Assembly (NCBI RefSeq): GCF_001484685.1
Contig: NZ_CP012200.1
Location: forward strand, 1 to 32,320
Reading direction: 5' to 3'
DNA: 32,320 nt
Source: Thermococcus sp. 2319x1
GTDB lineage: Archaea > Methanobacteriota_B > Thermococci > Thermococcales > Thermococcaceae
A program made the position numbers and the translations under genes. Below, in pieces: positions 15,952-23,631 of the stretch (position 1 is its first letter; every line of letters begins with the position of its first letter). Under the pieces are notes generated by a model. The model saw only the letters and a list, made by a program, of their open reading frames with translations. It ran no database searches and was not told the DNA's origin.

Positions 15952-17271
15952 TCACCCGTTCAGCCAAGATAATAAATCCGATTTCTTCTTTGGTGGCTCT
16001 TTTATCTTCTTGATTTTTCTCTCGACCTCTAAGTTGGGTTTTTCTTCTTTTATCTCCTCTTTGACTTCTTCTTCCATCTCTTCCTTCTTGGATGTGGCTT
16101 CTTTCTCTGGGGAGGAGCCTTTTAGGAGGAGCTCTATGACCTCTTCAAAATCTTCAAAATCTTTCTCGCCAACGAGCTCGATTATCTTGAGCTCCAGAGG
16201 GGTGAAGAACTCCTTTGCATTTGTTTTAACTCCTCCTCCCGTGGAAGACCTTTTGAACTTCGTTCTTATGTGGAGGTATTCAACTTTGAAGGTTTCATGG
16301 AGAAAAGACACATCAAAAGGCCTTTCCGACTCAATGTCCACCCTCAAAAAAGCCTCTTTCGGGATTTTTGTGCTCAGCTTTTTAAGCTCCGTTTTCATAA
16401 CACTCTCGTCAGCCTTAATCTTGACATCGTAGAAGGGTCTAACGTCAAGCTTCACGAACCTTGGTTTGAAATCTTCTACTACCAAAAAGCCCTTGTCCTC
16501 TCCAGTTTGAGGAATGAAAGCGTTCCCGTTCCACCTGTATCTCATTTCGTAGTCCCCGAAATCCCACCTCTCTAACGAACCGGGATAAGCAACCACGCCT
16601 AGACCTTTGTTTGTCTGCCACCTTTTGTGTATGTGCCCCATTGCGTAGTAAAGAAAGCCCTCTGGCAGATCTCCGAGAGTCATTTCAAAGTAATCTCTCT
16701 GCGTTTCCAGTCTTAACGTCTCCATCATCTCCTTTATCCCCTGATGAAGCATCAGTATGGCATCTCCGCTGGGCTTAAAGTACTCACTTAGCTTGTTTCT
16801 CTCAAACCACGCAGCACTCATAAACTTCATGCCATAAATCTCTAAGGTTTTGTTCCCTTTTTCAAAAACTCCTTTGACGATTAGCTTTCCATTGACTTTT
16901 TCTGTGGTTTGATACTTGTTCTCTTTTTTCTCCTCGCTGAAGCCGAGGACGTACATTAGTCCCAGGGATTCCAGAAGATTGTAGGCGGAAATTCTCTTTT
17001 GGGTTCTATCGTGGTTTCCTTCAACTGCAAAAACCGGAATTCCTTCTTCTTTTGGGATTAAAAGGATGTCTATGGCTTCTTTTATTGTTTGGGGATTTGG
17101 GTTGCTGCGGTGGAAGAGGTCTCCCGCAATAAGTATAAAATCCACCTTCTCCTCAACGGCTTTTTTTATTGCGGTCTCGAAAGTTCTTCTAAACTCCTCG
17201 GCTCTGTAGGGCAGTCTGTACTGCTCAAACCCAAGATGCACATCTGCAATATGGGCAAACTTAAAGGTCAT
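15952..17271 (-). CDS. mre11: DNA double-strand break repair nuclease Mre11
   Basis: A 439-residue Mn-dependent nuclease. The metallophosphoesterase motifs are in order: Asp10 and His12 in HIADVHLG, Asp51 in AGDLFHRS, Asn86 and His87 in EGNHDRT, then MLHQGIKEM and [10 protein letters not shown]. It gives 3'-5' exonuclease and single-strand endonuclease activity to the Rad50 complex. After the capping domain comes a charged, low-complexity tail from about residue 385 (runs of Glu and Lys) ending [12 protein letters not shown]. Such tails contribute to Rad50 binding in relatives. Its start lies within the last codons of herA (11-base overlap), consistent with coupled translation. Confidence 0.97.
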   Translation of the reverse strand: MTFKFAHIADVHLGFEQYRLPYRAEEFRRTFETAIKKAVEEKVDFILIAGDLFHRSNPNPQTIKEAIDILLIPKEEGIPVFAVEGNHDRTQKRISAYNLLESLGLMYVLGFSEEKKENKYQTTEKVNGKLIVKGVFEKGNKTLEIYGMKFMSAAWFERNKLSEYFKPSGDAILMLHQGIKEMMETLRLETQRDYFEMTLGDLPEGFLYYAMGHIHKRWQTNKGLGVVAYPGSLERWDFGDYEMRYRWNGNAFIPQTGEDKGFLVVEDFKPRFVKLDVRPFYDVKIKADESVMKTELKKLSTKIPKEAFLRVDIESERPFDVSFLHETFKVEYLHIRTKFKRSSTGGGVKTNAKEFFTPLELKIIELVGEKDFEDFEEVIELLLKGSSPEKEATSKKEEMEEEVKEEIKEEKPNLEVERKIKKIKEPPKKKSDLLSWLNG

Positions 17272-18994
17272 ATTCTATCCCCTCATCTTCATAAGCCCGT
17301 TTAATTTCTTCCTCTCTCCTCTCTTCTTCTGCTCTTTTACGCCACCTTGACACAATCCCTATGTCCTCCCCTCCATAATCGCCGCCCCTTTCCTTGAAGT
17401 TGTAAATCTTAACCAGCGCTGGAAGAGCTATTGCCTGGCCAACTATAACTGCCTCTCCTTTTCCAAGAGATGCTATATCGCCTAGTAAATCATTGCTCAA
17501 CTGTTCACTTGCCTTTAGAACGTACTCCTGATCCTTTGGATTTACTATCTTTAGAATTATCTTGGTGTTTGTCTGGCTTAAGACGTCTTCATTAAGTTTG
17601 TTTGGTCTTTGGGACACTATTCCAAGCCCAACTCCAAACTTTCTCCCTTCTCTGGCAATTCTGCTCAAAACCCTCACGGCATCATTGTGTTCTCCTTGCG
17701 GGGCAAAGATGTGTGCCTCCTCCACTACCATGAGTATTGGCTCGACAAGTGCTTTACTTTTCTTTTCGATGCTCTTCATAAGTTCCTTGAGCTCTTCGAT
17801 TTCTTCTTCAAGTTTTGATGTTTTCGCCGCTCTGCTTTCTCTCAGGTCTTCTTCTATGCGTTCAAGAGTCTTTCTGGCTTTTTCATAGTCTACCCTTGCC
17901 TCAAATATTCCTTGGAGCAGTTTTCCAACAACGACTTTCATTTGACCCTCATCTAAGGGTCCGAGGTCGATAACATTTGCCTTTCCCGGCTCAATTTGAG
18001 ATATTAAGTCCTCACTAGTTAATAAACTCCCATAATTCCTCAAAAATCTCCTAAGCCTTAAAACAACCCCCCTTAGTGTCTCCACTCTATCTGATTTGAG
18101 TTCCTCAGTAAAATAGTCCTTCTTCCCTTCATCCCAGTATCTCGCTTCTTTATTTCTTATCCAGTCGTTTATTGTCTCCATGAGCTTTTCGATAAGTTCT
18201 CTTCCACCCAAGTTTGGATTTTCGTGTTTGATCGTTTCCCAAGCTTTAGCTAAAAACTCTCTCTGTATGGTGGCATTTTTTGCGACCTCTATTAGGTCTG
18301 CCAGCTCCTCGCTATCCATTTCCTCAGGTCTTATTTTTGCCTCTATTATCTTGACGTACTTTTTTCCTGTGTTGGGGAGCTTTAGCTTTACGTAATCCCC
18401 GTGGGGGTCTAGGACAACCACCGTTCCCCTGAGCTTTTCGACGATCTGGCTTACCATCACCGCAACGGTGTTCGATTTACCCGCTCCTGTAACGGCTAAA
18501 ACGGCAAAATGCCTCGATACAAGTTCGTCAGCATTTAAGTAAATTGGCACGCTCTCTCTTAGAAGAAGTGTTCCAACCTCTATATACCCTTCCCCAGGGT
18601 TGTATATTGCCTTGAGAACCTCGTCGCTTAACCTGTAAACAGGCCTTCCATTGGGAATCGGGACCCTATTTGGTAGAACCTCAACCCTCCCGCCGTTAAA
18701 GTTGAGCTTGCCTAGAACCCTTACACTCGCGATTACCTCCTCGTTGTCCTCAATGCTCTCTCCGTATTGCTCCAAATCAAGCTGAAGGGACTGATACGTG
18801 CTTTTTCCACTTATGAGAAGCCAGTTTATGTTTTGAAGTTTTCTGATTGTACCAATGACCCATTCCCCGTTTCTGTTTTGGGCAACTACAAACTCCCCAA
18901 ACTGCAAATTCACATCTGGGTGAGCGGAAAAATCGTAGCCTATGACGCTTGCCTCCCCTTTGACTATCCCGACGGCATTTTCTGCTATCCTCAT
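17261..18994 (-). CDS. herA: Bipolar DNA helicase HerA
   Basis: A 577-residue hexameric FtsK/HerA ATPase. The N-terminal HAS-barrel (residues 1-110) precedes Walker [10 protein letters not shown] (GAGKS at 170-174), [10 protein letters not shown], Walker [14 protein letters not shown] and the arginine-finger region [12 protein letters not shown]. With NurA it forms the translocase-nuclease that resects DNA ends after Mre11-Rad50. It is the first gene of the operon. ATG 18994 has GGTGAT 3 bases upstream, and a TATA box at 19030-19039 sits about 40 bases ahead. The last codons overlap mre11. Confidence 0.97.
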   Translation of the reverse strand: MRIAENAVGIVKGEASVIGYDFSAHPDVNLQFGEFVVAQNRNGEWVIGTIRKLQNINWLLISGKSTYQSLQLDLEQYGESIEDNEEVIASVRVLGKLNFNGGRVEVLPNRVPIPNGRPVYRLSDEVLKAIYNPGEGYIEVGTLLLRESVPIYLNADELVSRHFAVLAVTGAGKSNTVAVMVSQIVEKLRGTVVVLDPHGDYVKLKLPNTGKKYVKIIEAKIRPEEMDSEELADLIEVAKNATIQREFLAKAWETIKHENPNLGGRELIEKLMETINDWIRNKEARYWDEGKKDYFTEELKSDRVETLRGVVLRLRRFLRNYGSLLTSEDLISQIEPGKANVIDLGPLDEGQMKVVVGKLLQGIFEARVDYEKARKTLERIEEDLRESRAAKTSKLEEEIEELKELMKSIEKKSKALVEPILMVVEEAHIFAPQGEHNDAVRVLSRIAREGRKFGVGLGIVSQRPNKLNEDVLSQTNTKIILKIVNPKDQEYVLKASEQLSNDLLGDIASLGKGEAVIVGQAIALPALVKIYNFKERGGDYGGEDIGIVSRWRKRAEEERREEEIKRAYEDEGIEYDL

Positions 18995-19029
18995 CCTATC
19001 ACCTTCATTTAACTAATTAACTCTGAGCT

Positions 19030-19039
19030 GGTTATAAAC
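19030..19039 (-). promoter_or_regulatory. TATA box of the herA-mre11-rad50-nurA operon
   Basis: On the minus strand GTTTATAACC is centred near 19035. Initiation is expected near 19009, giving a leader of about 15 bases with the GGTGAT site (19003-18998) before ATG 18994. Confidence 0.65.
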
Positions 19040-19073
19040 TTAATCTTTAGTAATGGTAAGAAAAGGCATGGAT

Positions 19074-19136
19074 AGGGATCAGACAGGAATCCGGTCATCA
19101 TCTTGCCCTCAGGATCGGAAGCGCTCATCACTCTCT
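19074..19136 (-). ncRNA. C/D box sRNA (2'-O-methylation guide) with its own promoter
   Basis: Reading the minus strand: C box GTGATGA (19131-19125), a 12-base guide GCGCTTCCGATC, D' box CTGA (19112-19109), a 7-base spacer, C' box ATGATGA (19101-19095), a 12-base guide CCGGATTCCTGT, and D box CTGA (19082-19079). All four boxes match consensus and both guides are exactly 12 bases, as in Pyrococcus sRNAs. Flanks AGAGA and TCCCT pair at four of five positions. By the D+5 rule, the predicted methylated bases are the G at position 5 of targets ACAGGAATCCGG and GATCGGAAGCGC. I did not identify those targets. A TATA box at 19163-19156 places initiation within a few bases of the C box. Confidence 0.78.
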
Positions 19137-19155
19137 TTAACATTTGCCACCTTTC

Positions 19156-19163
19156 TTTTAAAA
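19156..19163 (-). promoter_or_regulatory. TATA box of the C/D sRNA at 19074-19136
   Basis: The palindromic TTTTAAAA with upstream GGAAAG (BRE-like on the minus strand) is centred about 28 bases before the sRNA C box, the distance expected for an archaeal start site. Confidence 0.6.
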
Positions 19164-19175
19164 CTTTCCAAAAAC

Positions 19176-19210
19176 TATTTTAATACCAAGTGTAACCACT
19201 CTCGGTGATA
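19176..19210 (+). promoter_or_regulatory. Promoter of the GH13 gene with a TGM-like inverted repeat
   Basis: A TATA-like TATTTTAATA (19176-19185) predicts initiation near 19206. Just downstream, AACCAC-TCTCG-GTGATA (19194-19210) matches the Thermococcales glycolytic motif TATCAC-N5-GTGATA at 10 of 12 positions. The right half doubles as the ribosome binding site of the gene at 19214, so the match could be partly fortuitous. Confidence 0.35.
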
Positions 19211-19213
19211 TAA

Positions 19214-20458
19214 ATGGGGGTTAGCGAGTTGAGAAAGCTCGTTATATATGAGGTCTTCCCAAGAAACCACACTGAAGAGGGGACTTTAAAAGCCCTGACT
19301 GGGGATTTGGAAAGGATAAAATCCCTTGGCGTGGACTTTGTCTGGTTGATGCCAGTATACCCGATAGGGGAAGAAGGAAAAAAGGGTTCTCTTGGCTCCC
19401 CTTATGCCATAAAGGATTACAGAGCAATAAATCCCGAGCTGGGAACGTTTGAAGACTTTAAAAAACTCGTGGAAAAAGCTCACAGGCTTGGTCTTAGGGT
19501 TATGATAGACATTGTATACAATCACACCTCGCGGGATTCAAAGCTTTTGGAAGAGCATCCCGAATGGTTCTACACAGTTGATGGCAAGCCTTCAAGAAAG
19601 GTTCCGGACTGGAGTGACGTTTACGACCTTGACTACTCCAACAGAGAGCTCTGGGAATATCAAATAGAGACCTTGAAGTTCTGGGCTAAATACGTGGATG
19701 GATTTAGATGCGACGTTGCTCCTCTTGTGCCCTTGGAATTCTGGGAGAAAGCCAAAAAAGAAGTTGCCAAGATTAATCCCAACCTCATCTGGCTGGCTGA
19801 GACGGTACATCCCTCTTTTGTTAGGTGGCTGCGGGAGAGGGGATTTAGGGTTCATTCGGATGTTGAGATGCATCGGGTGTTTGATATTACCTACGACTAC
19901 GATGGAAGAGAGATGCTTGAAAGGTATCTGCGGGGAGAAAGAAGCCTATCAAGCTATATTGACTACCTCTACGTTCAGGATACGTTGTATCCAGCGGATT
20001 ACGTTAAGCTTAGATTTCTGGAGAATCACGATTTACCACGGGCGGCTGAGATATTTAGGGATGAACTTCGCCTGAAGAACTGGACGGCCTTCATTTTCAT
20101 GCTAAAGGGAGCCGTGCTAATATATGCGGGGCAGGAGTATGCTATCAAAAACCAGCCAAGCCTCTTTGAAAAGGACCCTATTCCCTGGGAAAAGGGAGAT
20201 GAGGAGTTTTCATCTTTTGTCAAGAGATTAATCGAGATTAAAAGGTCAACTGATTGCAACGATCAGAGGGAGTATCTGTTGAAGGAAGGAGTTGCGGTTG
20301 TGGAATGCAAAGATGCGGTTGGAATCTTTAATCTGGAGGAAAAAATCGGAGAGATTGCTCTTGAAGTTAAGGGGAGGGATCTTTTGAGTGGCAAAAAAGT
20401 TGAAAGCAAAGCAGGCAGGATTGAGGTCTCTTTCGAGCCAGTGATAATTTCTCTCTGA
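19214..20458 (+). CDS. Alpha-amylase family (GH13) glycoside hydrolase, cytoplasmic
   Basis: A 414-residue (beta/alpha)8-barrel enzyme. The GH13 conserved regions are present: MIDIVYNHTS (region I), DGFRCDVAPL with the nucleophile Asp (II), NLIWLAETVH with the acid/base Glu (III) and LRFLENHDLPR with the third acid (IV). There is no signal peptide, so it should act inside the cell on maltodextrins or similar glucans. The exact specificity (hydrolase or transferase) cannot be told. It is compact, lacking obvious extra carbohydrate-binding domains; a short C-terminal beta domain begins near residue 340. ATG 19214 follows GGTGAT by four bases. Possible regulation by a TrmBL1-like factor is noted in the promoter entry. 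Confidence 0.88.
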   Translation: MGVSELRKLVIYEVFPRNHTEEGTLKALTGDLERIKSLGVDFVWLMPVYPIGEEGKKGSLGSPYAIKDYRAINPELGTFEDFKKLVEKAHRLGLRVMIDIVYNHTSRDSKLLEEHPEWFYTVDGKPSRKVPDWSDVYDLDYSNRELWEYQIETLKFWAKYVDGFRCDVAPLVPLEFWEKAKKEVAKINPNLIWLAETVHPSFVRWLRERGFRVHSDVEMHRVFDITYDYDGREMLERYLRGERSLSSYIDYLYVQDTLYPADYVKLRFLENHDLPRAAEIFRDELRLKNWTAFIFMLKGAVLIYAGQEYAIKNQPSLFEKDPIPWEKGDEEFSSFVKRLIEIKRSTDCNDQREYLLKEGVAVVECKDAVGIFNLEEKIGEIALEVKGRDLLSGKKVESKAGRIEVSFEPVIISL

Positions 20459-20509
20459 TTGTTCTCCGTGAATCAATAAGATTAAAAACCGTCGGGAGAA
20501 TATTTCAAT

Positions 20510-21019
20510 ATGAGCCTATCTTCAAGAGATGCCCCCTTCCTACAAAAAATCCCTCTGAGCCTTGTCACAATTAGACCTGCCACCCTCTTTGACCTAAGTG
20601 AGGTTATGCGCATTGAAAGGCAGTCTTTTAGGGAGCAGTACCCGAGAGGCTTATTTTTGATGTTCCTTGAGGCAAATCCGGAGACGTTTCTGGTTGCAGA
20701 ATACAACGGGAAGATAGTGGGCTATGTGATGGGATATCTAAGACCGGACATGGAAGGCCACATAATGAGCATAGCCGTCGATCCCCTTTATAGGGGGAAT
20801 GGGATAGGCAAAGCCTTGATGGAGGCTGTTATAGACAGGTTAATAAAACGTGGTGCCAGGTATATAGGACTTGAGGTCAGGGTCAGCAACAAGAGGGCTA
20901 TAGAGCTCTACGAAAAGCTGGGCTTTAAGAAGATGAAAATCATAAAAGGCTACTACTCCGATGGCGAGGATGCCTACTACATGGTTCTCACACCAGACGC
21001 ATGGGGTGGCAAGAGTTGA
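20510..21019 (+). CDS. rimI: GNAT N-terminal acetyltransferase (RimI/Ard1-like)
   Basis: A 169-residue acetyl-CoA-dependent acetyltransferase. The GNAT core shows VTIRPATLFDLSEVMRIERQ (residues 19-38), HIMSIAVDPLYRGNGIGKAL with the pyrophosphate-binding R-x-x-G-x-G/A loop, and LEVRVSNKRAIELYEKLGFK. It belongs to the RimI/NAA10 group that acetylates N-terminal Ser, Ala or Met residues of proteins in archaea. The first 18 residues extend beyond the usual start; a shorter start is not excluded. No binding site is seen, but AGATTAAAAACC (20479-20490) fits leaderless initiation at ATG 20510. Its end overlaps endA. Confidence 0.9.
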   Translation: MSLSSRDAPFLQKIPLSLVTIRPATLFDLSEVMRIERQSFREQYPRGLFLMFLEANPETFLVAEYNGKIVGYVMGYLRPDMEGHIMSIAVDPLYRGNGIGKALMEAVIDRLIKRGARYIGLEVRVSNKRAIELYEKLGFKKMKIIKGYYSDGEDAYYMVLTPDAWGGKS

Positions 21020-21528
21020 GCGAGTTCAAATTTTACCTAAGCGGGGATAGGGTTTTCAGCACGATGGAGAGTGCTATAAACAAGCTCTACAACAAGAGGC
21101 ATTACGGGGAGGTTGTAAAGGGCAAGCTTTTCCTCTCTCTCATTGAAGCCGCTTATCTATTGGACAAAGGGTGGATTAAAGTTTTTGATGGTGAAAAAGA
21201 GCTCAGCGTTCAAGAGCTTTTCGAAATTGGAAGGAAAAAAGATGAACAGTTTGATTTAAAGTTTTTGGTTTACAGGGATCTCAGGGATAGAGGTTACACT
21301 GTGAAGACAGCTCTCAAATACGGCTCCCACTTTAGGGTGTACCGCAAAGGAATGGAGGAGCATGCGGACTGGCTAATCTGGGTGGTGAGTGAGAACCAGA
21401 AGATGTATCCAAACGACTTAACCGCTAGGGTTAGGGTTGCCCATGGGGTTAGAAAAAAGATGGTTCTGGCGGTGGTCGATGAGGACAATGACGTGGTTTA
21501 TTACCACATAGGCAGAATAAAATTCTAG
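21016..21528 (+). CDS. endA: tRNA-intron (splicing) endonuclease EndA
   Basis: A 170-residue subunit of the homodimer/tetramer-class archaeal splicing endonuclease, which cuts bulge-helix-bulge motifs in pre-tRNA and pre-rRNA. Catalytic residues are Tyr109 in GSHFRVYRKG, His116 in EEHADWL and Lys147 in VAHGVRKKMV, matching the family's Tyr-His-Lys triad (His-to-Lys spacing 31). I place the start at TTG 21016. It overlaps the rimI stop as TTGA and has GGGGTGG 6 bases upstream, giving the family length. An in-frame ATG at 21001 would add five residues but lacks a binding site. The TAG stop forms a CTAG palindrome shared with the convergent DUF835 gene. Confidence 0.94.
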   Translation: MSEFKFYLSGDRVFSTMESAINKLYNKRHYGEVVKGKLFLSLIEAAYLLDKGWIKVFDGEKELSVQELFEIGRKKDEQFDLKFLVYRDLRDRGYTVKTALKYGSHFRVYRKGMEEHADWLIWVVSENQKMYPNDLTARVRVAHGVRKKMVLAVVDEDNDVVYYHIGRIKF

Positions 21529-22037
21529 TCTGCCCTTATCTCCCTAAACTCCCTCCTTAAGAGGTTTGCGTGTCTTTTTTCAACAGCGCTCTCATCCAAG
21601 GGAACCAAGATTATCGTGTTGTTGAGCAGGGCGTAATCGTTCAATGCTACCAGGAACTTAAAGACCGGCTCAAACCCATTTTCTACCATGAGATATTCGA
21701 TTCCATCTAGTAAAATTATCTTTGGAGTATCTCCTGACTTCATGAAGTCTACCAATGTCTGCAGAAGGAACTCAAGCCTTAGTGGATGTATATTTCCTTC
21801 CCCATCTATTTTTGTGAGCCATAAAATTGGGGTTTGCTCAAGCTTTAGCTTTTCTTTAAGCACGTGCCTTGGTGTTCTGGAGACAATTAGTCCGGCCCTC
21901 CCTTTCAACAGATCCAACAGTAATGAGTTGCAATCTCCTGTTTTGCATAGATACACCCCGGGGGCAAATTTTTCCTCTTTCCCCTCTATTTCTATCACTG
22001 GAGAGAGCCCGTATCTTGCTATGATGTTTTTTAGCAT
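21525..22037 (-). CDS. DUF835 domain protein, probably N-terminally truncated by a frameshift
   Basis: A 170-residue protein with the DUF835 core: KFAPGVYLCKTGD (residues 23-35), GRAGLIVSRTPRHVLKEKLK (51-70), PILWLTKIDGEG, IILLDGIEYLMVENGF and IILVPLDESAVEKRHANLL. The fold resembles KaiC/RecA-like regulators without a Walker A; its function is unknown. ATG 22037 has AGGTGG 6-7 bases upstream, but the same frame stays open for 28 more codons and encodes a membrane helix (about GLIAFALLFLILRW) with no start codon. A short signal-like reading frame in another frame sits just above (22111-22179). The second DUF835 protein in this window is membrane-anchored, so the ancestral gene probably was too. 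Confidence 0.75.
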   Translation of the reverse strand: MLKNIIARYGLSPVIEIEGKEEKFAPGVYLCKTGDCNSLLLDLLKGRAGLIVSRTPRHVLKEKLKLEQTPILWLTKIDGEGNIHPLRLEFLLQTLVDFMKSGDTPKIILLDGIEYLMVENGFEPVFKFLVALNDYALLNNTIILVPLDESAVEKRHANLLRREFREIRAD

Positions 22038-22110
22038 GGATATCCACCTGAGAATAAGGAAAAGAAGTGCGAATGCTATTAGGCCATTCCCAAGAGTGTT
22101 TAGGAGCTTT

Positions 22111-22179
22111 CTATCTAAAGGCTAGGCTTATCAACAATAACAGGACTATCAGTGAGAGGGTTGCAGTTATGACGCTCAT
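22111..22179 (-). pseudogene. 22-residue hydrophobic reading frame, likely detached N-terminus of the DUF835 gene
   Basis: It opens with a very strong site, GGAGGTGAG, 5 bases before ATG 22179, and encodes MSVITATLSL followed by IVLLLLISLAFR, then TAG. The TAG lies in a region where the DUF835 frame is already open. Deleting one T from the run CCTTTAG (22122-22116), or a +1 slip there, would join it to LDRKLLNTLGNGLIAF and on into the DUF835 domain. The joined protein would have two membrane helices and a cytoplasmic domain. It may be a mutation, a sequencing error, a programmed shift or a genuine micro-protein. A TATA box (GTATTTAAATCC, 22213-22224) precedes it. Confidence 0.5.
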
Positions 22180-22264
22180 CCCCTCTCACCTCCGGGAATG
22201 AGTAGGCATATGGATTTAAATACCTTTCGTTAGAAAAAGTTCAAAAATAAAAAGTTAGGAAAAA

Positions 22265-23452
22265 TCACTTCAAGAATCCGGTCTTCTTTCCGAGGTCTTC
22301 GAAGGCATCTATGACGTACTGCAGGTCCTCCTTGCTGTGGGCTGCCGAAGGTTCGAGCCTTATTCTCGCTGTGCCTAATGGGACTGTCGGATAAACTATC
22401 GCCTGTGCAAAGATGTTGTATTCATCGTAGAGTCTTCTTGAGAACTCCTGGGCCAGCTTTTCGTCGTAGAGCATTACCGGGGTTATCGGGTGCTTGGTGT
22501 TTCCTAAGTCATAGCCAATGTCTCTAAGTCCCTTCTGGAGGAAGTGTGTGTTGTCCCAGAGCTTTTTAACGAGCTCATCGCTCTTCTGGAGAATCTCAAC
22601 GGCTGCAATAGCGGCAGCAACGTCGGGTGGATTCAAGGCGGATGAGAACAGGAATGGTCTTCCTCTCTGCTTTAAATATTCTATCGCCTCCTCTGGCCCT
22701 GCAACATAGCCACCAATGACACCGAAGGCCTTGCTTAGGGTTCCCATCTCGAAGTCAACTCTGTCGTGGAGCTTGTAATGGTCAACAATACCCCTTCCAT
22801 GTTCACCCAAAACACCCTCACCGTGGGCGTCGTCAACGTATACCATGGCATCGTACTGTTCCGCTAATTCCACGATCTCGGGGAGAGGAGCAAGGTCACC
22901 GTCCATGCTGAATACACCATCGGTGACAATAAGCTTCTTTTTCTTGTCTTTCACTTCTTCAAGCTTTTTCTTGAGGTCCTCCATGTCAAGGTGCTTGTAG
23001 ATAACTTTTGGTGCACCGCTTAAGCGCATTCCATCAATGATGCTTGCGTGGTTTAGCTCTTCGCTTACAAAAACTCCATCCTCATCTTTCTTTATGAGGG
23101 CACTTATTGCCCCGAGGTTTGCATTGTAGCCGCTCTGGAAGAGAATGGCCGCTTCCCTCTTCTTGAACTTTGCAAGTTTTTCTTCAAGCTCCACGTGGAG
23201 CTCCATGGTTCCGGCTATCGTTCTAACAGCTCCAGCTCCAACGCCATAGTCAAGAATGGCCCTTATAGCTGCCTCCTTAATTTTTGGATGTGCCGCTAAG
23301 CCAAGATAGTTGTTGGAGCACATGTTTAGAACTTTCTTTCCGTCCACAATCACCCAAGGGCCTTGGGCGCTCTGGAGAACTCTAATTCTTACATAAAGTC
23401 CTTTTTCTTTAAGTTCATTAAGCTCCTCGGTAATCCAGTCAAGCTTTGCCAT
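22265..23452 (-). CDS. kbl: Glycine C-acetyltransferase (2-amino-3-ketobutyrate CoA ligase) type PLP enzyme
   Basis: A 395-residue alpha-oxoamine synthase of fold-type I. Visible motifs are [20 protein letters not shown] (about residue 44), [40 protein letters not shown] and the PLP lysine in [14 protein letters not shown] (about 245). The enzyme interconverts 2-amino-3-oxobutyrate plus CoA with glycine plus acetyl-CoA, following threonine dehydrogenase. The closely related 8-amino-7-oxononanoate synthase cannot be fully excluded by eye, but no biotin genes are nearby. ATG 23452 is chosen because GGTGGTG lies 3-9 bases upstream; a TTG at 23464 overlaps that site. CTTTTATATG near 23486-23495 is its TATA box. 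Confidence 0.85.
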   Translation of the reverse strand: MAKLDWITEELNELKEKGLYVRIRVLQSAQGPWVIVDGKKVLNMCSNNYLGLAAHPKIKEAAIRAILDYGVGAGAVRTIAGTMELHVELEEKLAKFKKREAAILFQSGYNANLGAISALIKKDEDGVFVSEELNHASIIDGMRLSGAPKVIYKHLDMEDLKKKLEEVKDKKKKLIVTDGVFSMDGDLAPLPEIVELAEQYDAMVYVDDAHGEGVLGEHGRGIVDHYKLHDRVDFEMGTLSKAFGVIGGYVAGPEEAIEYLKQRGRPFLFSSALNPPDVAAAIAAVEILQKSDELVKKLWDNTHFLQKGLRDIGYDLGNTKHPITPVMLYDEKLAQEFSRRLYDEYNIFAQAIVYPTVPLGTARIRLEPSAAHSKEDLQYVIDAFEDLGKKTGFLK

Positions 23453-23574
23453 GGGCACCACCAAGTGGAATATTGGTATTTCTCACATATAAAAGTTTTT
23501 CACGCATCTCAACTAACAAGGGACCAACACCAGTCTCCTTTTGATGAAGTTTGGAGATTCTTTTGGGTTCCAAA

Positions 23575-23588
23575 GAATTTAAATATTC
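23575..23588 (+). promoter_or_regulatory. TATA box of rfcS-rfcL
   Basis: GAATTTAAATATTC is centred near 23581, predicting initiation near 23607 and a leader of about 25 bases with AGGTGG before ATG 23632. A second AT-rich element (ATTATAAAG, 23594-23602) lies too close to the start to serve with that leader. Confidence 0.55.
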
Positions 23589-23631
23589 TCGTGATTATAA
23601 AGTGTTTAGGTCACGATAACAGGTGGTCGCA

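Noticed and set aside
23453-23631. A possible sRNA in the kbl-rfcS spacer
   Set aside because: TTGATGA is present on the plus strand but no D box follows. I see only the two divergent promoters here.
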